From Polaribacter sp. MED152 (lineage in GTDB: Bacteria > Bacteroidota > Bacteroidia > Flavobacteriales > Flavobacteriaceae), in contig NC_020830.1 in the NCBI RefSeq assembly GCF_000152945.2, positions 496,001 through 560,000 on the forward strand: a DNA stretch of 64,000 nucleotides, read 5' to 3'. Position numbers and translations under genes: made by a program. This document shows positions 54,187-62,112 of this stretch, piece by piece. Positions within the stretch are counted from its first letter, which is position 1, and each line of letters opens with the position of its first letter. Below the pieces are notes generated by a model that had not been told where the DNA came from, made no database searches, and saw only the letters and a list, made by a program, of their open reading frames with translations.

Positions 54187-54942
54187 TTAGTCAATCCAAT
54201 TTTTAAAATCTTTTACACGCTCTCTACTTACAATTATTTCTTGCTCATTATAAGAGTGTAGAATTAGTTTTAAACGTGAATTTGAATAAGCAACAATATC
54301 TTTTATTGCGTTTATATGAATAATAAACGTTCTATTTACCCTAAAAAATTGTTCTGGATCTAATTGTTCTTGCCAGTTTTCTAAAGAGTTGTCTAACAAG
54401 TAATTTCGGTTTTCTGAAGTATGAATGTAGGTCGATTTATTTTCGCTGTAAAAGCATTCAATCTCATCAATATGAATAATCTTTATATGTTGACCAACTT
54501 TAATTGAAAGTCTTTTCTTAAATTTTCTATCAACAGGATTTACCAAAAGCTTTCGAATATCATCTAGATTTACTTGTACATCAGTTTGTTTTGGTTGTTG
54601 TTTTTTAAACTGCTCTACTGCTGCAGCTAACTCATCATCATCTATTGGCTTTAAAAGATAATCTATACTATTTAGTTTAAAGGCCTTTAGAGCATACTCA
54701 TCATAAGCTGTTGTAAAGATTATAGCAGATTTTACCTCTATTTCTTCAAAAATCTCGAAAGACAAACCATCAGATAATTGAATGTCTAAAAATATTAATT
54801 CTGGATGTTCATTGTTCTGCAGCCAATTTAAAGATTCTTCTACAGAGTGCAACATTTGTTGTACTTCTATACCTAGTTCTGCAAGCATTCTACTTAGTCT
54901 TCTTGCAGCAGGCTTTTCATCTTCTATAATTAATACGTTCAT
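54187..54942 (-). CDS. LytTR-family response regulator (2TM system)
   Basis: The 251-residue regulator has a receiver (EDEKPAARRL, Asp53 in FLDIQLSDG, FTTAYDEYALKAFKLNSIDYLLKPI) and a LytTR domain (about 145-251, with FYSENKSTYIHT and FRVNRTFIIHI). It is the output of the adjacent LytS-like kinase; the two are separated by three 2TM-domain genes. A pair of ACAGTTCAG-like repeats upstream of the operon (58006-58055) is a candidate binding site. Confidence 0.9.
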   Translation of the reverse strand: MNVLIIEDEKPAARRLSRMLAELGIEVQQMLHSVEESLNWLQNNEHPELIFLDIQLSDGLSFEIFEEIEVKSAIIFTTAYDEYALKAFKLNSIDYLLKPIDDDELAAAVEQFKKQQPKQTDVQVNLDDIRKLLVNPVDRKFKKRLSIKVGQHIKIIHIDEIECFYSENKSTYIHTSENRNYLLDNSLENWQEQLDPEQFFRVNRTFIIHINAIKDIVAYSNSRLKLILHSYNEQEIIVSRERVKDFKNWID

Positions 54943-54952
54943 AGTTTTAATG

Positions 54953-55285
54953 CTAAAATCTTCTTTTTTCTTCTTCTTTTTCTAAATAAGCTTGTATTTT
55001 TCTTTCTTCCCAGTTTTTATCAAACCCTAAAGATTTAAAACCGAAAACTCCCATCCAATGAAAGAAGATTCCAATTCCCCAGAAAATCCAAGTTGAATAT
55101 ACACCAAAATTAGAAAATGCATCTGTTATTGAATAATTACTTTGCAGTAAACCAAAAATAATTATACCACTTAAAAATATATTTACAAGTACATAGACTA
55201 TAGCATGAATGTAAAACCCTTTAATGGCTTTAACTCGTTTTTTAGCTCTCATGTAGTTTTGCTCTTGAATAAATTTATTGTCCAT
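54953..55285 (-). CDS. 2TM-domain protein
   Basis: The 110-residue protein contains one 2TM domain: an amphipathic start AKKRVKAIKGFYIHAIVYV, two membrane helices, a GIFFHWMGVFGF turn and the end GFDKNWEERKIQAYLE. Such domains are common in flavobacteria and lie beside LytS/LytTR pairs; function unknown. It is 10 nt before the LytTR gene. Confidence 0.85.
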   Translation of the reverse strand: MDNKFIQEQNYMRAKKRVKAIKGFYIHAIVYVLVNIFLSGIIIFGLLQSNYSITDAFSNFGVYSTWIFWGIGIFFHWMGVFGFKSLGFDKNWEERKIQAYLEKEEEKRRF

Positions 55286-55290
55286 AAATC

Positions 55291-55857
55291 TTAACTCATT
55301 TTATTTATAAATTCTTGAATCTTTTTTTCTTCCCAGTTTTTACCAAAACCTAATTTATCAAATCCAAATACACCAAACCAATGAAAGAATAAAGCAATAC
55401 AAATACCAGCAACAGCATACCAAAAGAAATAAAAATCGGGCACAAATTGTAAATTAACTAGCACTATAATAAATACTGCAAGAATAGAAACTCCAAAATG
55501 TACATAAAAACCTTTTATTTCATTGACCTTCTTTTTGGTTTTTAAATAATACTGTTCTTGAATAAATTCTGATTTATCTTCATGATCTTCTAAAACTTCA
55601 TTTAGTTTCTTAGCTTCCCATTCATCTAAAAATTGTGCAGAACCAAATACATAAAACCAATGTATAATTAAGCCTACAAACCAAGCTGCTATTGCAATCC
55701 AAAACCAGTGAAATTGAGGTGCTGTTTGTAAATTGATAAACACTAAAAAAGGCGGAATAATAAATGTAGCCACTAAATGCGTATAGAAACCTTTAATCTC
55801 CTCTACTCTTTTTGCTGCCTTTAGTCTAAGCTTATGGTTGTTTGATTCGATATTCAT
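55291..55857 (-). CDS. Tandem double 2TM-domain protein
   Basis: From the ATG at 55857 the 188-residue protein carries two 2TM modules in a row (AAKRVEEIKGFYTHLVAT ... DEWEAKKLNEVL, then KKVNEIKGFYVHFGVS ... GKNWEEKKIQEFI). The upstream ATG at 55881 would run into the previous gene; the 55857 start follows that gene's stop by 1 nt. Four membrane helices in total. No known activity. Confidence 0.8.
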   Translation of the reverse strand: MNIESNNHKLRLKAAKRVEEIKGFYTHLVATFIIPPFLVFINLQTAPQFHWFWIAIAAWFVGLIIHWFYVFGSAQFLDEWEAKKLNEVLEDHEDKSEFIQEQYYLKTKKKVNEIKGFYVHFGVSILAVFIIVLVNLQFVPDFYFFWYAVAGICIALFFHWFGVFGFDKLGFGKNWEEKKIQEFINKMS

Positions 55858-55858
55858 G

Positions 55859-56182
55859 TTAAAAGTTTTTATTTTGTTCATCTAAATATTGCTGTACTTT
55901 TCTTTGCTCCCATTCTTTGTTGAACAACAAGCTAATGCCAAAAGTATTAATTGCTTGAAAGGCAATACCAATTCCCCAATAAAACCAAATTTTGTAATTA
56001 TGATAATTGTAAAATGCTTGGCTAAATGTGTCCCCATCATTCATATCACCAACTATAAATATTGCCGATAAAAATGTGTTTACAATAAGATAAACCGCTA
56101 AATGCTTATAGAATTTACCTATTTTTTCTATACGTTTACGAGCCAAAATATACTTTTGTTCTTGTGTGTATTCTCTTTCCAT
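55859..56182 (-). CDS. 2TM-domain protein
   Basis: The 107-residue protein holds one 2TM domain (ARKRIEKIGKFYKHLAVYLI ... FNKEWEQRKVQQYL). Its ATG overlaps the kinase stop (TAATG), so translation is coupled. It belongs to the same operon as the LytS-like kinase. Confidence 0.85.
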   Translation of the reverse strand: MEREYTQEQKYILARKRIEKIGKFYKHLAVYLIVNTFLSAIFIVGDMNDGDTFSQAFYNYHNYKIWFYWGIGIAFQAINTFGISLLFNKEWEQRKVQQYLDEQNKNF

Positions 56183-57552
56183 TATCTTAATCTTTTTTGT
56201 TGATTTTCTTTATCCATCATTTCTTTAATCTTTCTTTCTTCCCAATTTCTCCCTAAGAATATATTATAGTTATTTACTTCTAAGAAGTGGAATAATAAGC
56301 CTATTCCCCATCCAAAAGCTGGAAACCAAAACCAGTAAAAACCTGGCGAGAATCTTAAATTGATAAATATTAAAAATGGTATTACTAAACAGTATGAAGC
56401 CAAATTTTGATAAAATTCTTTTAATTTTTCTACTCTTTCTACTGCTTTTACGTATTTGCTATTTTCTAAATCTTCTGTAAACATAATTTCGTTCATTTTA
56501 TATAAGAGAGGTAAACTCACCTTAAATGTTTTATTGTAATTTTCTATTCTAACCCCCTTTTTGGTTAATAAACCATACCTATCTGCAATATTTTGTAAGC
56601 CTACTTTGGTGCTTTTACCTATTGCTTCTTTTGGGTTAATGTTATTTTCTATAATTAAAAAACTACCTTCTTGATATATAGTTATGGTTAATGGTTTAGA
56701 AGGTGAAACCACATTGTGTTTTACTGCATTCTCTAACAATAGTTGTAAAGATAAAGGCACAATCTTTAATGCTGGATCTTTAACATCTTCTGGAATATTA
56801 AACTTCACAGCCTCTTCAAATCGCATTTCTAGCAATTGCATATAGGTTTTAGCAAACTTCAATTCTTCAGAAATTGGTACTAAATCTTTATTTCTTTGCT
56901 CTAAAACATATCTATAAACCTTAGATAGTTTTGTGGTAAATTTTTCTGCTTGATATGGATTCTCGCCAATTAAACTGGTTAATACATTTAAACTATTAAA
57001 TAAAAAATGTGGATCTAATTGATTTTTTAGTGACTCAAACTTTGCAGTTTCTGTTTTGGCTACAATTTGTTGTTTGGTACTTTCTTGTTTTACCGATTTT
57101 TTCCATGCAATCATAAATCCTCTAGCATGCAAAAATGCTGATACTCCAAAAGATAAAATGATGTAGAAAATGTGCATCAATAAGTAATTACCACTAAAAA
57201 AATAATCGGGATTATTTTCATTGATGATTATAAAATTCACATAATCAATTAAAAGAACTACAGGAATTGTATATAGTATCGTAGAAACTATACCTGCCCA
57301 AACTCTGGTATTTGTATCCTCTACCCAAGACCATTTTTTACTAAGAGCGTGATTAATTACACCTTGTGCAAAACCTAATCCAAAAGAATACATAGCAGAA
57401 ATCAAAAAGGTGTAAGCAATATTTAATATGCTAAAATTTTGGTTGATTAAAGTAAAAACTACTGCAAAAATGATAGTAATTTTTAAACTTACAGAAACAC
57501 CTTCTTTTATATTGCTTCTTACTATTCTGCTATTTGTATTCATACTTGGCAA
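56182..57552 (-). CDS. LytS-like histidine kinase with C-terminal 2TM domain
   Basis: The 456-residue kinase has about four membrane helices (20-145), the His_kinase motif LKNQLDPHFLFNSLNVLTSL (His182) and a HATPase region (LQLLLENAVKHNVV, KVGLQNIADRYGLL). From about 353 a 2TM module is fused at the C terminus (AVERVEKLKEFYQNLASY ... GRNWEERKIKEMM). The fusion ties the kinase to the stand-alone 2TM proteins encoded next to it. It starts near MNTN or MPSMNTN; both are possible. Confidence 0.88.
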   Translation of the reverse strand: MPSMNTNSRIVRSNIKEGVSVSLKITIIFAVVFTLINQNFSILNIAYTFLISAMYSFGLGFAQGVINHALSKKWSWVEDTNTRVWAGIVSTILYTIPVVLLIDYVNFIIINENNPDYFFSGNYLLMHIFYIILSFGVSAFLHARGFMIAWKKSVKQESTKQQIVAKTETAKFESLKNQLDPHFLFNSLNVLTSLIGENPYQAEKFTTKLSKVYRYVLEQRNKDLVPISEELKFAKTYMQLLEMRFEEAVKFNIPEDVKDPALKIVPLSLQLLLENAVKHNVVSPSKPLTITIYQEGSFLIIENNINPKEAIGKSTKVGLQNIADRYGLLTKKGVRIENYNKTFKVSLPLLYKMNEIMFTEDLENSKYVKAVERVEKLKEFYQNLASYCLVIPFLIFINLRFSPGFYWFWFPAFGWGIGLLFHFLEVNNYNIFLGRNWEERKIKEMMDKENQQKRLR

Positions 57553-57561
57553 TTGTTTTTA

Positions 57562-57975
57562 CTAAAATTTTATAATTAAAGATACATTTTTATCAGCAAC
57601 TACAAACTTAGCGTTTTCATAATTTGGAGGTCCAAAACTCATATTGTTATTAGAAACTCCATAATCTTCTAATGGCATTCTGTATTCTGAAAAGTCCATT
57701 TTGTCATTATCATTTTTATCATGGTAACAAATAACTGCATATTCTCCAGGTGTAATGTTTTCAAAATCAATTTCTGTTTTACCATTTACAATCTTGGCAT
57801 TTTTAGCTTGTACTGGCTCTTTCATAAAATTGTCTTTATTGTATAATGCAAAACCAACTTTACCTTCATCTGAAGAAATATTTTCTATAGTTACTGTAAT
57901 TGTTTTTGTTTGAGCTGTAATTGTAGTTGAAATAAACATTACAGTTGCGAATAAAAGTGATACTACAAGTTTCAT
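57562..57975 (-). CDS. DUF2141 secreted protein
   Basis: The 137-residue protein has a signal peptide (MKLVVSLLFATVMFISTTITAQ) and a DUF2141 domain: ITVTIENISSDEGKVGFALYNKDNFM, PGEYAVICYHDKNDNDKMDF and YGVSNNNMSFGPPNYENAKF, a compact periplasmic or surface beta-domain. It is the first gene of the LytS/2TM/LytTR operon (9 nt before the kinase), so it may be either a sensed or a co-regulated product. Confidence 0.85.
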   Translation of the reverse strand: MKLVVSLLFATVMFISTTITAQTKTITVTIENISSDEGKVGFALYNKDNFMKEPVQAKNAKIVNGKTEIDFENITPGEYAVICYHDKNDNDKMDFSEYRMPLEDYGVSNNNMSFGPPNYENAKFVVADKNVSLIIKF

Positions 57976-58005
57976 AATTTTTAGTTTTTTAGATTAATTA
58001 TGTTA

Positions 58006-58055
58006 CAAATATGCAACTGAACTACAGTTTTTAAAACTAAAGATTACTGAACTGT
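58006..58055 (-). promoter_or_regulatory. Candidate LytTR operator and promoter of the DUF2141-LytS operon
   Basis: On the minus strand AGTTCAGT occurs twice in direct orientation (58053-58046 and 58023-58016), 30 bp apart, i.e. about three helical turns. The upstream copy reads ACAGTTCAG, which fits the AgrA/LytTR-type consensus. A CATATTTG box (58013-58006; one mismatch to TAnnTTTG) follows 31 nt before the ATG. Binding by the operon's own LytTR regulator is inferred. Confidence 0.4.
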
Positions 58056-58230
58056 ATTTTTTTTAGGCTGAATTGTAATTTTATATATCGTCCACTATCA
58101 AGCACTTATAATTTAGTTAGAGATTTGCAAGTTCTATTATGGATTTCAAAAAAACCTATGTCGTTTTTTTCTAATTTGATAAAAATTTTAAAAAAATGAT
58201 TAATAGTTACCAAGCATAATAAAAAATAAA

Positions 58231-58238
58231 TACATTTG
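58231..58238 (+). promoter_or_regulatory. -7 promoter box of the arginine operon
   Basis: TACATTTG matches TAnnTTTG. Transcription from about 58245 would give a leader of roughly 195 nt before the first structural gene, containing the candidate leader ORF. The -33 region is not a clear match. Confidence 0.5.
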
Positions 58239-58260
58239 TCACATAATCTTACTATATATT

Positions 58261-58362
58261 TTGATTAAACAACATTACATATCAGCAATTTTAAATTTTA
58301 CTCCTAGTAGTAAAATTGCTTTTGTGCGTCGCTCTTTCTCTGAGCGCCCTTTGGGTGTTTAA
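58261..58362 (+). CDS. Candidate arginine leader peptide (uORF)
   Basis: A 33-codon frame starts at TTG 58261 and stops at TAA 58360-58362; an internal GTG at 58324 would give a 12-residue version, MRRSFSERPLGV. The last part contains three arginine codons (CGT, CGC, CGC), while this genome mostly uses AGA for Arg. It lies between the predicted promoter and the first gene of an arginine biosynthesis operon, and overlaps alternative hairpins. This is the arrangement expected for ribosome-mediated attenuation, but translation is not shown and no clear T-run terminator follows, so the mechanism is open. Confidence 0.4.
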   Translation: MIKQHYISAILNFTPSSKIAFVRRSFSERPLGV

Positions 58363-58441
58363 TAATTCTTAGGAATTAGGTGCGTCCAATTCCACACTTC
58401 AAAACTTTACAAAATAATTCAAACCTTAACAAATCAATACA

Positions 58442-59059
58442 ATGCAAATTGTTATTGCAAATAAATCGCATATTATTTATGCCAACATCATCTGCGAAAC
58501 TATAGCTGAAGCTGCTAAAGTTAGAGGTACAGGTATTGCTAAAAGAAAACCTGAATATGTTGCCAAAAAAATGGAAAATGGTAATGCTGTTATCGCTTTA
58601 GATGGCGATAATTTTGCTGGCTTTTGTTACATAGAACAATGGGGTCATGGAAAATTTGTAGCCAATTCTGGTTTAATTGTTCATCCTAATTATAGAAATA
58701 TTGGTTTAGCAAAACAGATTAAAGAAGTCATTTTTAAACATTCTAGAACCAAGTTTCCAGATGCAAAAGTATTTAGCATAACAACTGGTCTAGCTGTTAT
58801 GAAATTAAATAGCGATTTAGGTTACAAACCAGTAACCTTTTCTGAATTAACAGATGATCAAACCTTTTGGAATGGCTGCCAAACCTGCAAGAACTTCGAT
58901 ATTTTAACAAGAACAGAAAGAAAAATGTGTTTGTGTACAGGAATGCTTTTTGATCCTAAAAATCAAGATGAATCAGAATCAAAAGAGGTTAAAGAAAACG
59001 TATTTAAAAGATTAAAATCAATGAAACAAAATCTGTTTCTAAAAAAAGATAAAAAATGA
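58442..59059 (+). CDS. GNAT acetyltransferase heading the arginine operon (putative N-acylglutamate synthase)
   Basis: The 205-residue protein has a GNAT domain (about 1-140; GLIVHPNYRNIGLAKQIKEVIF is the acetyl-CoA-binding motif A). The C-terminal part has Cys146-x2-Cys149 and Cys163-x-Cys165, which look like a metal-binding site. A stand-alone GNAT at the head of argGC in Bacteroidota is the usual candidate for the first step, acylation of glutamate, since classical ArgA or ArgJ is absent from this stretch. The stop overlaps argG (ATGA). Confidence 0.75.
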   Translation: MQIVIANKSHIIYANIICETIAEAAKVRGTGIAKRKPEYVAKKMENGNAVIALDGDNFAGFCYIEQWGHGKFVANSGLIVHPNYRNIGLAKQIKEVIFKHSRTKFPDAKVFSITTGLAVMKLNSDLGYKPVTFSELTDDQTFWNGCQTCKNFDILTRTERKMCLCTGMLFDPKNQDESESKEVKENVFKRLKSMKQNLFLKKDKK

Positions 59060-60231
59060 AAAAATTAGTTATTGCTTACAGTGGTGGTTTAGACACTTCT
59101 TATTGTGCTGTAAGTTTATCGAAAGAATTCGAAGTACATGCAGTAAGTGTAAATACAGGTGGTTTTACTGAAAATGAAGTTAAAAATATAGAGCGTAATG
59201 CTTATAAAATGGGGGTTACTACTTATAAAAATATAGATGCTGTAGCTACCTTTTACAATAAGGTTGTAAAATATTTAATTTTTGGTAATGTATTAAAAAA
59301 TGCTACTTACCCACTTTCTGTGAGTGCTGAAAGAATTATACAAGCTATAGAAATCATTGAATATGCTAAAAGTATAAATGCAGAATATATTGCTCATGGA
59401 AGTACAGGTGCAGGAAATGACCAAGTTCGTTTTGATATGATTTTTCAAACGCTTGCTCCAGGAATTAAAATTATTACACCAATCAGAGATCAAAAATTAT
59501 CTAGACAAGAAGAAATTGATTATCTAAAAGCTGAGGGCATAGATATGAATTGGGAGAAATCAAAATACTCTGTAAACAAAGGTCTTTGGGGAACTAGTGT
59601 TGGTGGTGTAGAAACTTTAGAATCAGAAAAACCATTACCTAGTGAGGCTTATCCTTCTCAATTGATAAAAGAAGGTGAAGAAAAAGTTACATTGACTTTT
59701 AAAAATGGAGAGTTTGTTGCTTTAAATAATCAAGAAAATGCTCCTGAGGTAAATATCGAAAAGTTAAATGAAATTGCTTCTAAATACGCAATTGGTAGAG
59801 ATATTCATGTTGGAGATACAATTGTTGGTACTAAAGGTAGAGTTGGTTTTGAGGCAGCTGCTGCACTAATTGTGGTAAAAGCTCATCATTTATTAGAGAA
59901 ACACACCCTTACCAAATGGCAATTACAACATAAGGAATATCTGTCTAGTTTTTACGGAATGCACTTGCATGAAGGACAATATTTAGACCCTGTAATGAGA
60001 GATACTGAAGCCTTTTTGCAAAGTTCTCAAAAAATGGTTTCTGGTAATGTAGTTGTTACTTTAAAACCTTATCACTTTACACTAGATGGTATCGTTTCTA
60101 AACACGATTTAATGTCAAGTAAGTTCAGTACTTATGGTGAAGAGAATAAAGCTTGGTCTGCAGATGATGCAAAAGGTTTTATTAAGATTCTTGGTAATCA
60201 AAACAAAATATATCAACAAGTAAACTCATAA
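59056..60231 (+). CDS. argG: Argininosuccinate synthase
   Basis: The 391-residue enzyme condenses citrulline and aspartate with ATP. The P-loop AYSGGLDTSYC opens the protein, followed by AHGSTGAGNDQVRFD (aspartate and AMP site) and KYSVNKGLWGTSVGG. Length and order are normal. It is coupled to the upstream GNAT by a 4-nt overlap and to argC by a 2-nt gap. Confidence 0.95.
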   Translation: MKKLVIAYSGGLDTSYCAVSLSKEFEVHAVSVNTGGFTENEVKNIERNAYKMGVTTYKNIDAVATFYNKVVKYLIFGNVLKNATYPLSVSAERIIQAIEIIEYAKSINAEYIAHGSTGAGNDQVRFDMIFQTLAPGIKIITPIRDQKLSRQEEIDYLKAEGIDMNWEKSKYSVNKGLWGTSVGGVETLESEKPLPSEAYPSQLIKEGEEKVTLTFKNGEFVALNNQENAPEVNIEKLNEIASKYAIGRDIHVGDTIVGTKGRVGFEAAAALIVVKAHHLLEKHTLTKWQLQHKEYLSSFYGMHLHEGQYLDPVMRDTEAFLQSSQKMVSGNVVVTLKPYHFTLDGIVSKHDLMSSKFSTYGEENKAWSADDAKGFIKILGNQNKIYQQVNS

Positions 60232-60233
60232 TT

Positions 60234-61211
60234 ATGTTAGAAGTAGGTATAATTGGTGGTGCAGGTTACACAGCAGGTGAATTAATACGTTTATTATTAA
60301 ATCACCCAAAAACAAATATCAATTTTGTGTTTAGTACTTCTAATGCTGGCAATAAATTGTATAAAGTTCATCAAGATTTAATAGGAGCTACAGAAATTAG
60401 TTTTTCAAGCGAAATAAATGCTGATGTAGATGTATTGTTTCTTTGCTTAGGACATGGAAATTCAACTGCTTTTTTACAAAAAAACAGCTTTTCAAAAAAT
60501 ACAAAAATTATAGATTTAAGTAATGATTTTAGATTACTTGACGATAAAAATTTTGAGGGTAAAGAGTTTGTTTATGGTTTGCCTGAGTTAAACAAAAAAG
60601 CAATTCAATCTACTAATTACATTGCGAATCCCGGTTGTTTTGCTACAGCTTTACAGTTGGCTATTTTACCTTTAGCTTCTCATGGATTATTAAAAAATGA
60701 TGTTCATATTAATGCTGTAACTGGTGCAACTGGTGCAGGAACGTCATTAACTGCAACTACGCATTTTACTTGGAGAGACAATAATTTTTCCCATTACAAA
60801 GCATTTAATCATCAGCATTTAGGCGAAATAAACCAAACAGTTCATCAGTTACAATCTGATTTTAAAAGTGAGATAAATTTTATGCCAAATAGAGGCGATT
60901 TCTCAAGAGGAATTTTTGCGACTACATACACAAAATGTGATGAACCTCTAGAGGAAGTCATAAAAATGTATGAAGCGTACTATAAAGATGCTGCCTTTAC
61001 ATTTGTTACCAACCAAAATTTATTTTTAAAACAAGTGGTGAATACCAACAATTGTTTTATTCAACTAGAAAAACATGGTGAAAAATTATTAATCACTAGT
61101 ATGATAGATAATTTATTAAAAGGAGCTTCTGGTCAAGCCATTCAAAACATGAATTTGATGTATGGTTTTCAAGAAGATACAGGTTTAAAATTAAAGGCAA
61201 ATTATTTTTAA
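60234..61211 (+). CDS. argC: N-acetyl-gamma-glutamyl-phosphate reductase
   Basis: The 325-residue NADPH-dependent reductase has the dinucleotide motif GIIGGAGYTAGELIRLLLNHP, the catalytic Cys in NPGCFATALQLA, and VTGATGAGTSLTATTHFTWR. It belongs to the shorter ArgC type. It lies between argG and proC, followed by a 100-bp gap with a repeat-like hairpin. Confidence 0.94.
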   Translation: MLEVGIIGGAGYTAGELIRLLLNHPKTNINFVFSTSNAGNKLYKVHQDLIGATEISFSSEINADVDVLFLCLGHGNSTAFLQKNSFSKNTKIIDLSNDFRLLDDKNFEGKEFVYGLPELNKKAIQSTNYIANPGCFATALQLAILPLASHGLLKNDVHINAVTGATGAGTSLTATTHFTWRDNNFSHYKAFNHQHLGEINQTVHQLQSDFKSEINFMPNRGDFSRGIFATTYTKCDEPLEEVIKMYEAYYKDAAFTFVTNQNLFLKQVVNTNNCFIQLEKHGEKLLITSMIDNLLKGASGQAIQNMNLMYGFQEDTGLKLKANYF

Positions 61212-61229
61212 GCCCTGCAAAAGCTTTAC

Positions 61230-61250
61230 ATACTGAACTTGTTTCAGTAT
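61230..61250. repeat. REP-like hairpin between argC and proC
   Basis: ATACTGAA and TTCAGTAT pair around CTTGT. The core CTGAACTTGTTTCAG resembles a dispersed intergenic palindrome I remember from flavobacterial genomes (CATGCTGAACTTGTTTCAGC). It has no T-run, so it is more likely a repeat or an RNA-stability element than a terminator. Confidence 0.5.
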
Positions 61251-61311
61251 CTAATTATTAACAGTTTTAACTTTTGAAAAATTTCAACTTTAAAACTCTG
61301 AAATACAAAAA

Positions 61312-62112
61312 ATGAAAATAGCAATTATAGGTACAGGGAATTTAGGTAAATCAATTGCCAAAGGTTTAATCACCAACAATGCAATTACATCTTTATACTT
61401 AACCAAAAGAAATATTGAAGGACTTGCTGAATTTGATGGATATTCAAACGTCTTTTTAACCATAGACAATATAACTGCAGTAAAAAATTCTGATATATTG
61501 ATTTTTGCAGTGCAACCTGCACATTTTGAAAATATTCTAAAAGATATTAAACCTCATTTAACAGAAAAGCATGTTGTAATTTCTACGATAACCGGTTTCT
61601 TAATTCCGCAAATTGAAGAAGAAATTGGTGCAGATAAATATATAATACGTGCCATGCCAAATACAGCCATTGCTGTTGGTAAGTCTATGACCTGTTTATG
61701 TAGCAATACACAAGGAGAAAAAAGAATACCAATTGCAGAAGCTATTTTTAATAGATTAGGCCATTCTTTAAGTATACCAGAATCTCAAATGCAAGCTGCA
61801 ACTGTAGTTTGTGCAAGTGGAATTGCATTTTGGATGCGTTTAATTCGTGCTACAACTCAAGCAGCTATACAATTAGGTTTTGATGCAAAAGAGGCACAAG
61901 AATTAGCCATGTTTACCAGTGAAGGTGCAGCCAATTTATTGATAACAAATGGCAATCATCCTGAAGAAGAAATTGATAGAGTAACAACACCTAAAGGTTG
62001 TACTATAGAAGGATTGAATGAAATGGAACATAAAGGTTTAAGCTCTTCATTAATTCAAGGTATGGTTGCATCTTTCAATAAAATTAACAATATTAAAAAA
62101 GAACAAATATGA
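61312..62112 (+). CDS. proC: Pyrroline-5-carboxylate reductase
   Basis: The 266-residue enzyme has IAIIGTGNLGKSIAKGLI (Rossmann motif), FAVQPAH, RAMPNTAIAVGKSMT and the C-terminal MFTSEGAANLL / VTTPKGCTIEGLNEME, with the usual family order. It makes proline from pyrroline-5-carboxylate. Its place between argC and argD ties proline to the arginine-pathway operon. Its stop overlaps the argD start (ATGA). Confidence 0.93.
   Translation: MKIAIIGTGNLGKSIAKGLITNNAITSLYLTKRNIEGLAEFDGYSNVFLTIDNITAVKNSDILIFAVQPAHFENILKDIKPHLTEKHVVISTITGFLIPQIEEEIGADKYIIRAMPNTAIAVGKSMTCLCSNTQGEKRIPIAEAIFNRLGHSLSIPESQMQAATVVCASGIAFWMRLIRATTQAAIQLGFDAKEAQELAMFTSEGAANLLITNGNHPEEEIDRVTTPKGCTIEGLNEMEHKGLSSSLIQGMVASFNKINNIKKEQI

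Larger units (their letters stand above)
57976..58441. other. 466-bp divergent intergenic region with regulatory elements
   Basis: This stretch without an annotated long gene holds, on the left, LytTR-like direct repeats and a -7-like box reading left (58006-58055), and on the right a TACATTTG box (58231-58238), a candidate leader ORF (58261-58362) and hairpins (GCAATTTTA or AATTTTACT pairing alternatively with the TAAAATTGC/AGTAAAATT segment at 58286-58319; GGAATT/AATTCC near 58371-58392). The block 58324-58362 is GC-richer than its surroundings. No tRNA or known riboswitch was recognised. Confidence 0.6.

Noticed and set aside
58324..58392. Known riboswitch or tRNA-like element in the GC-richer leader block
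   Set aside because: No conserved riboswitch core or tRNA TPC/anticodon pattern could be matched; the coding interpretation is simpler.
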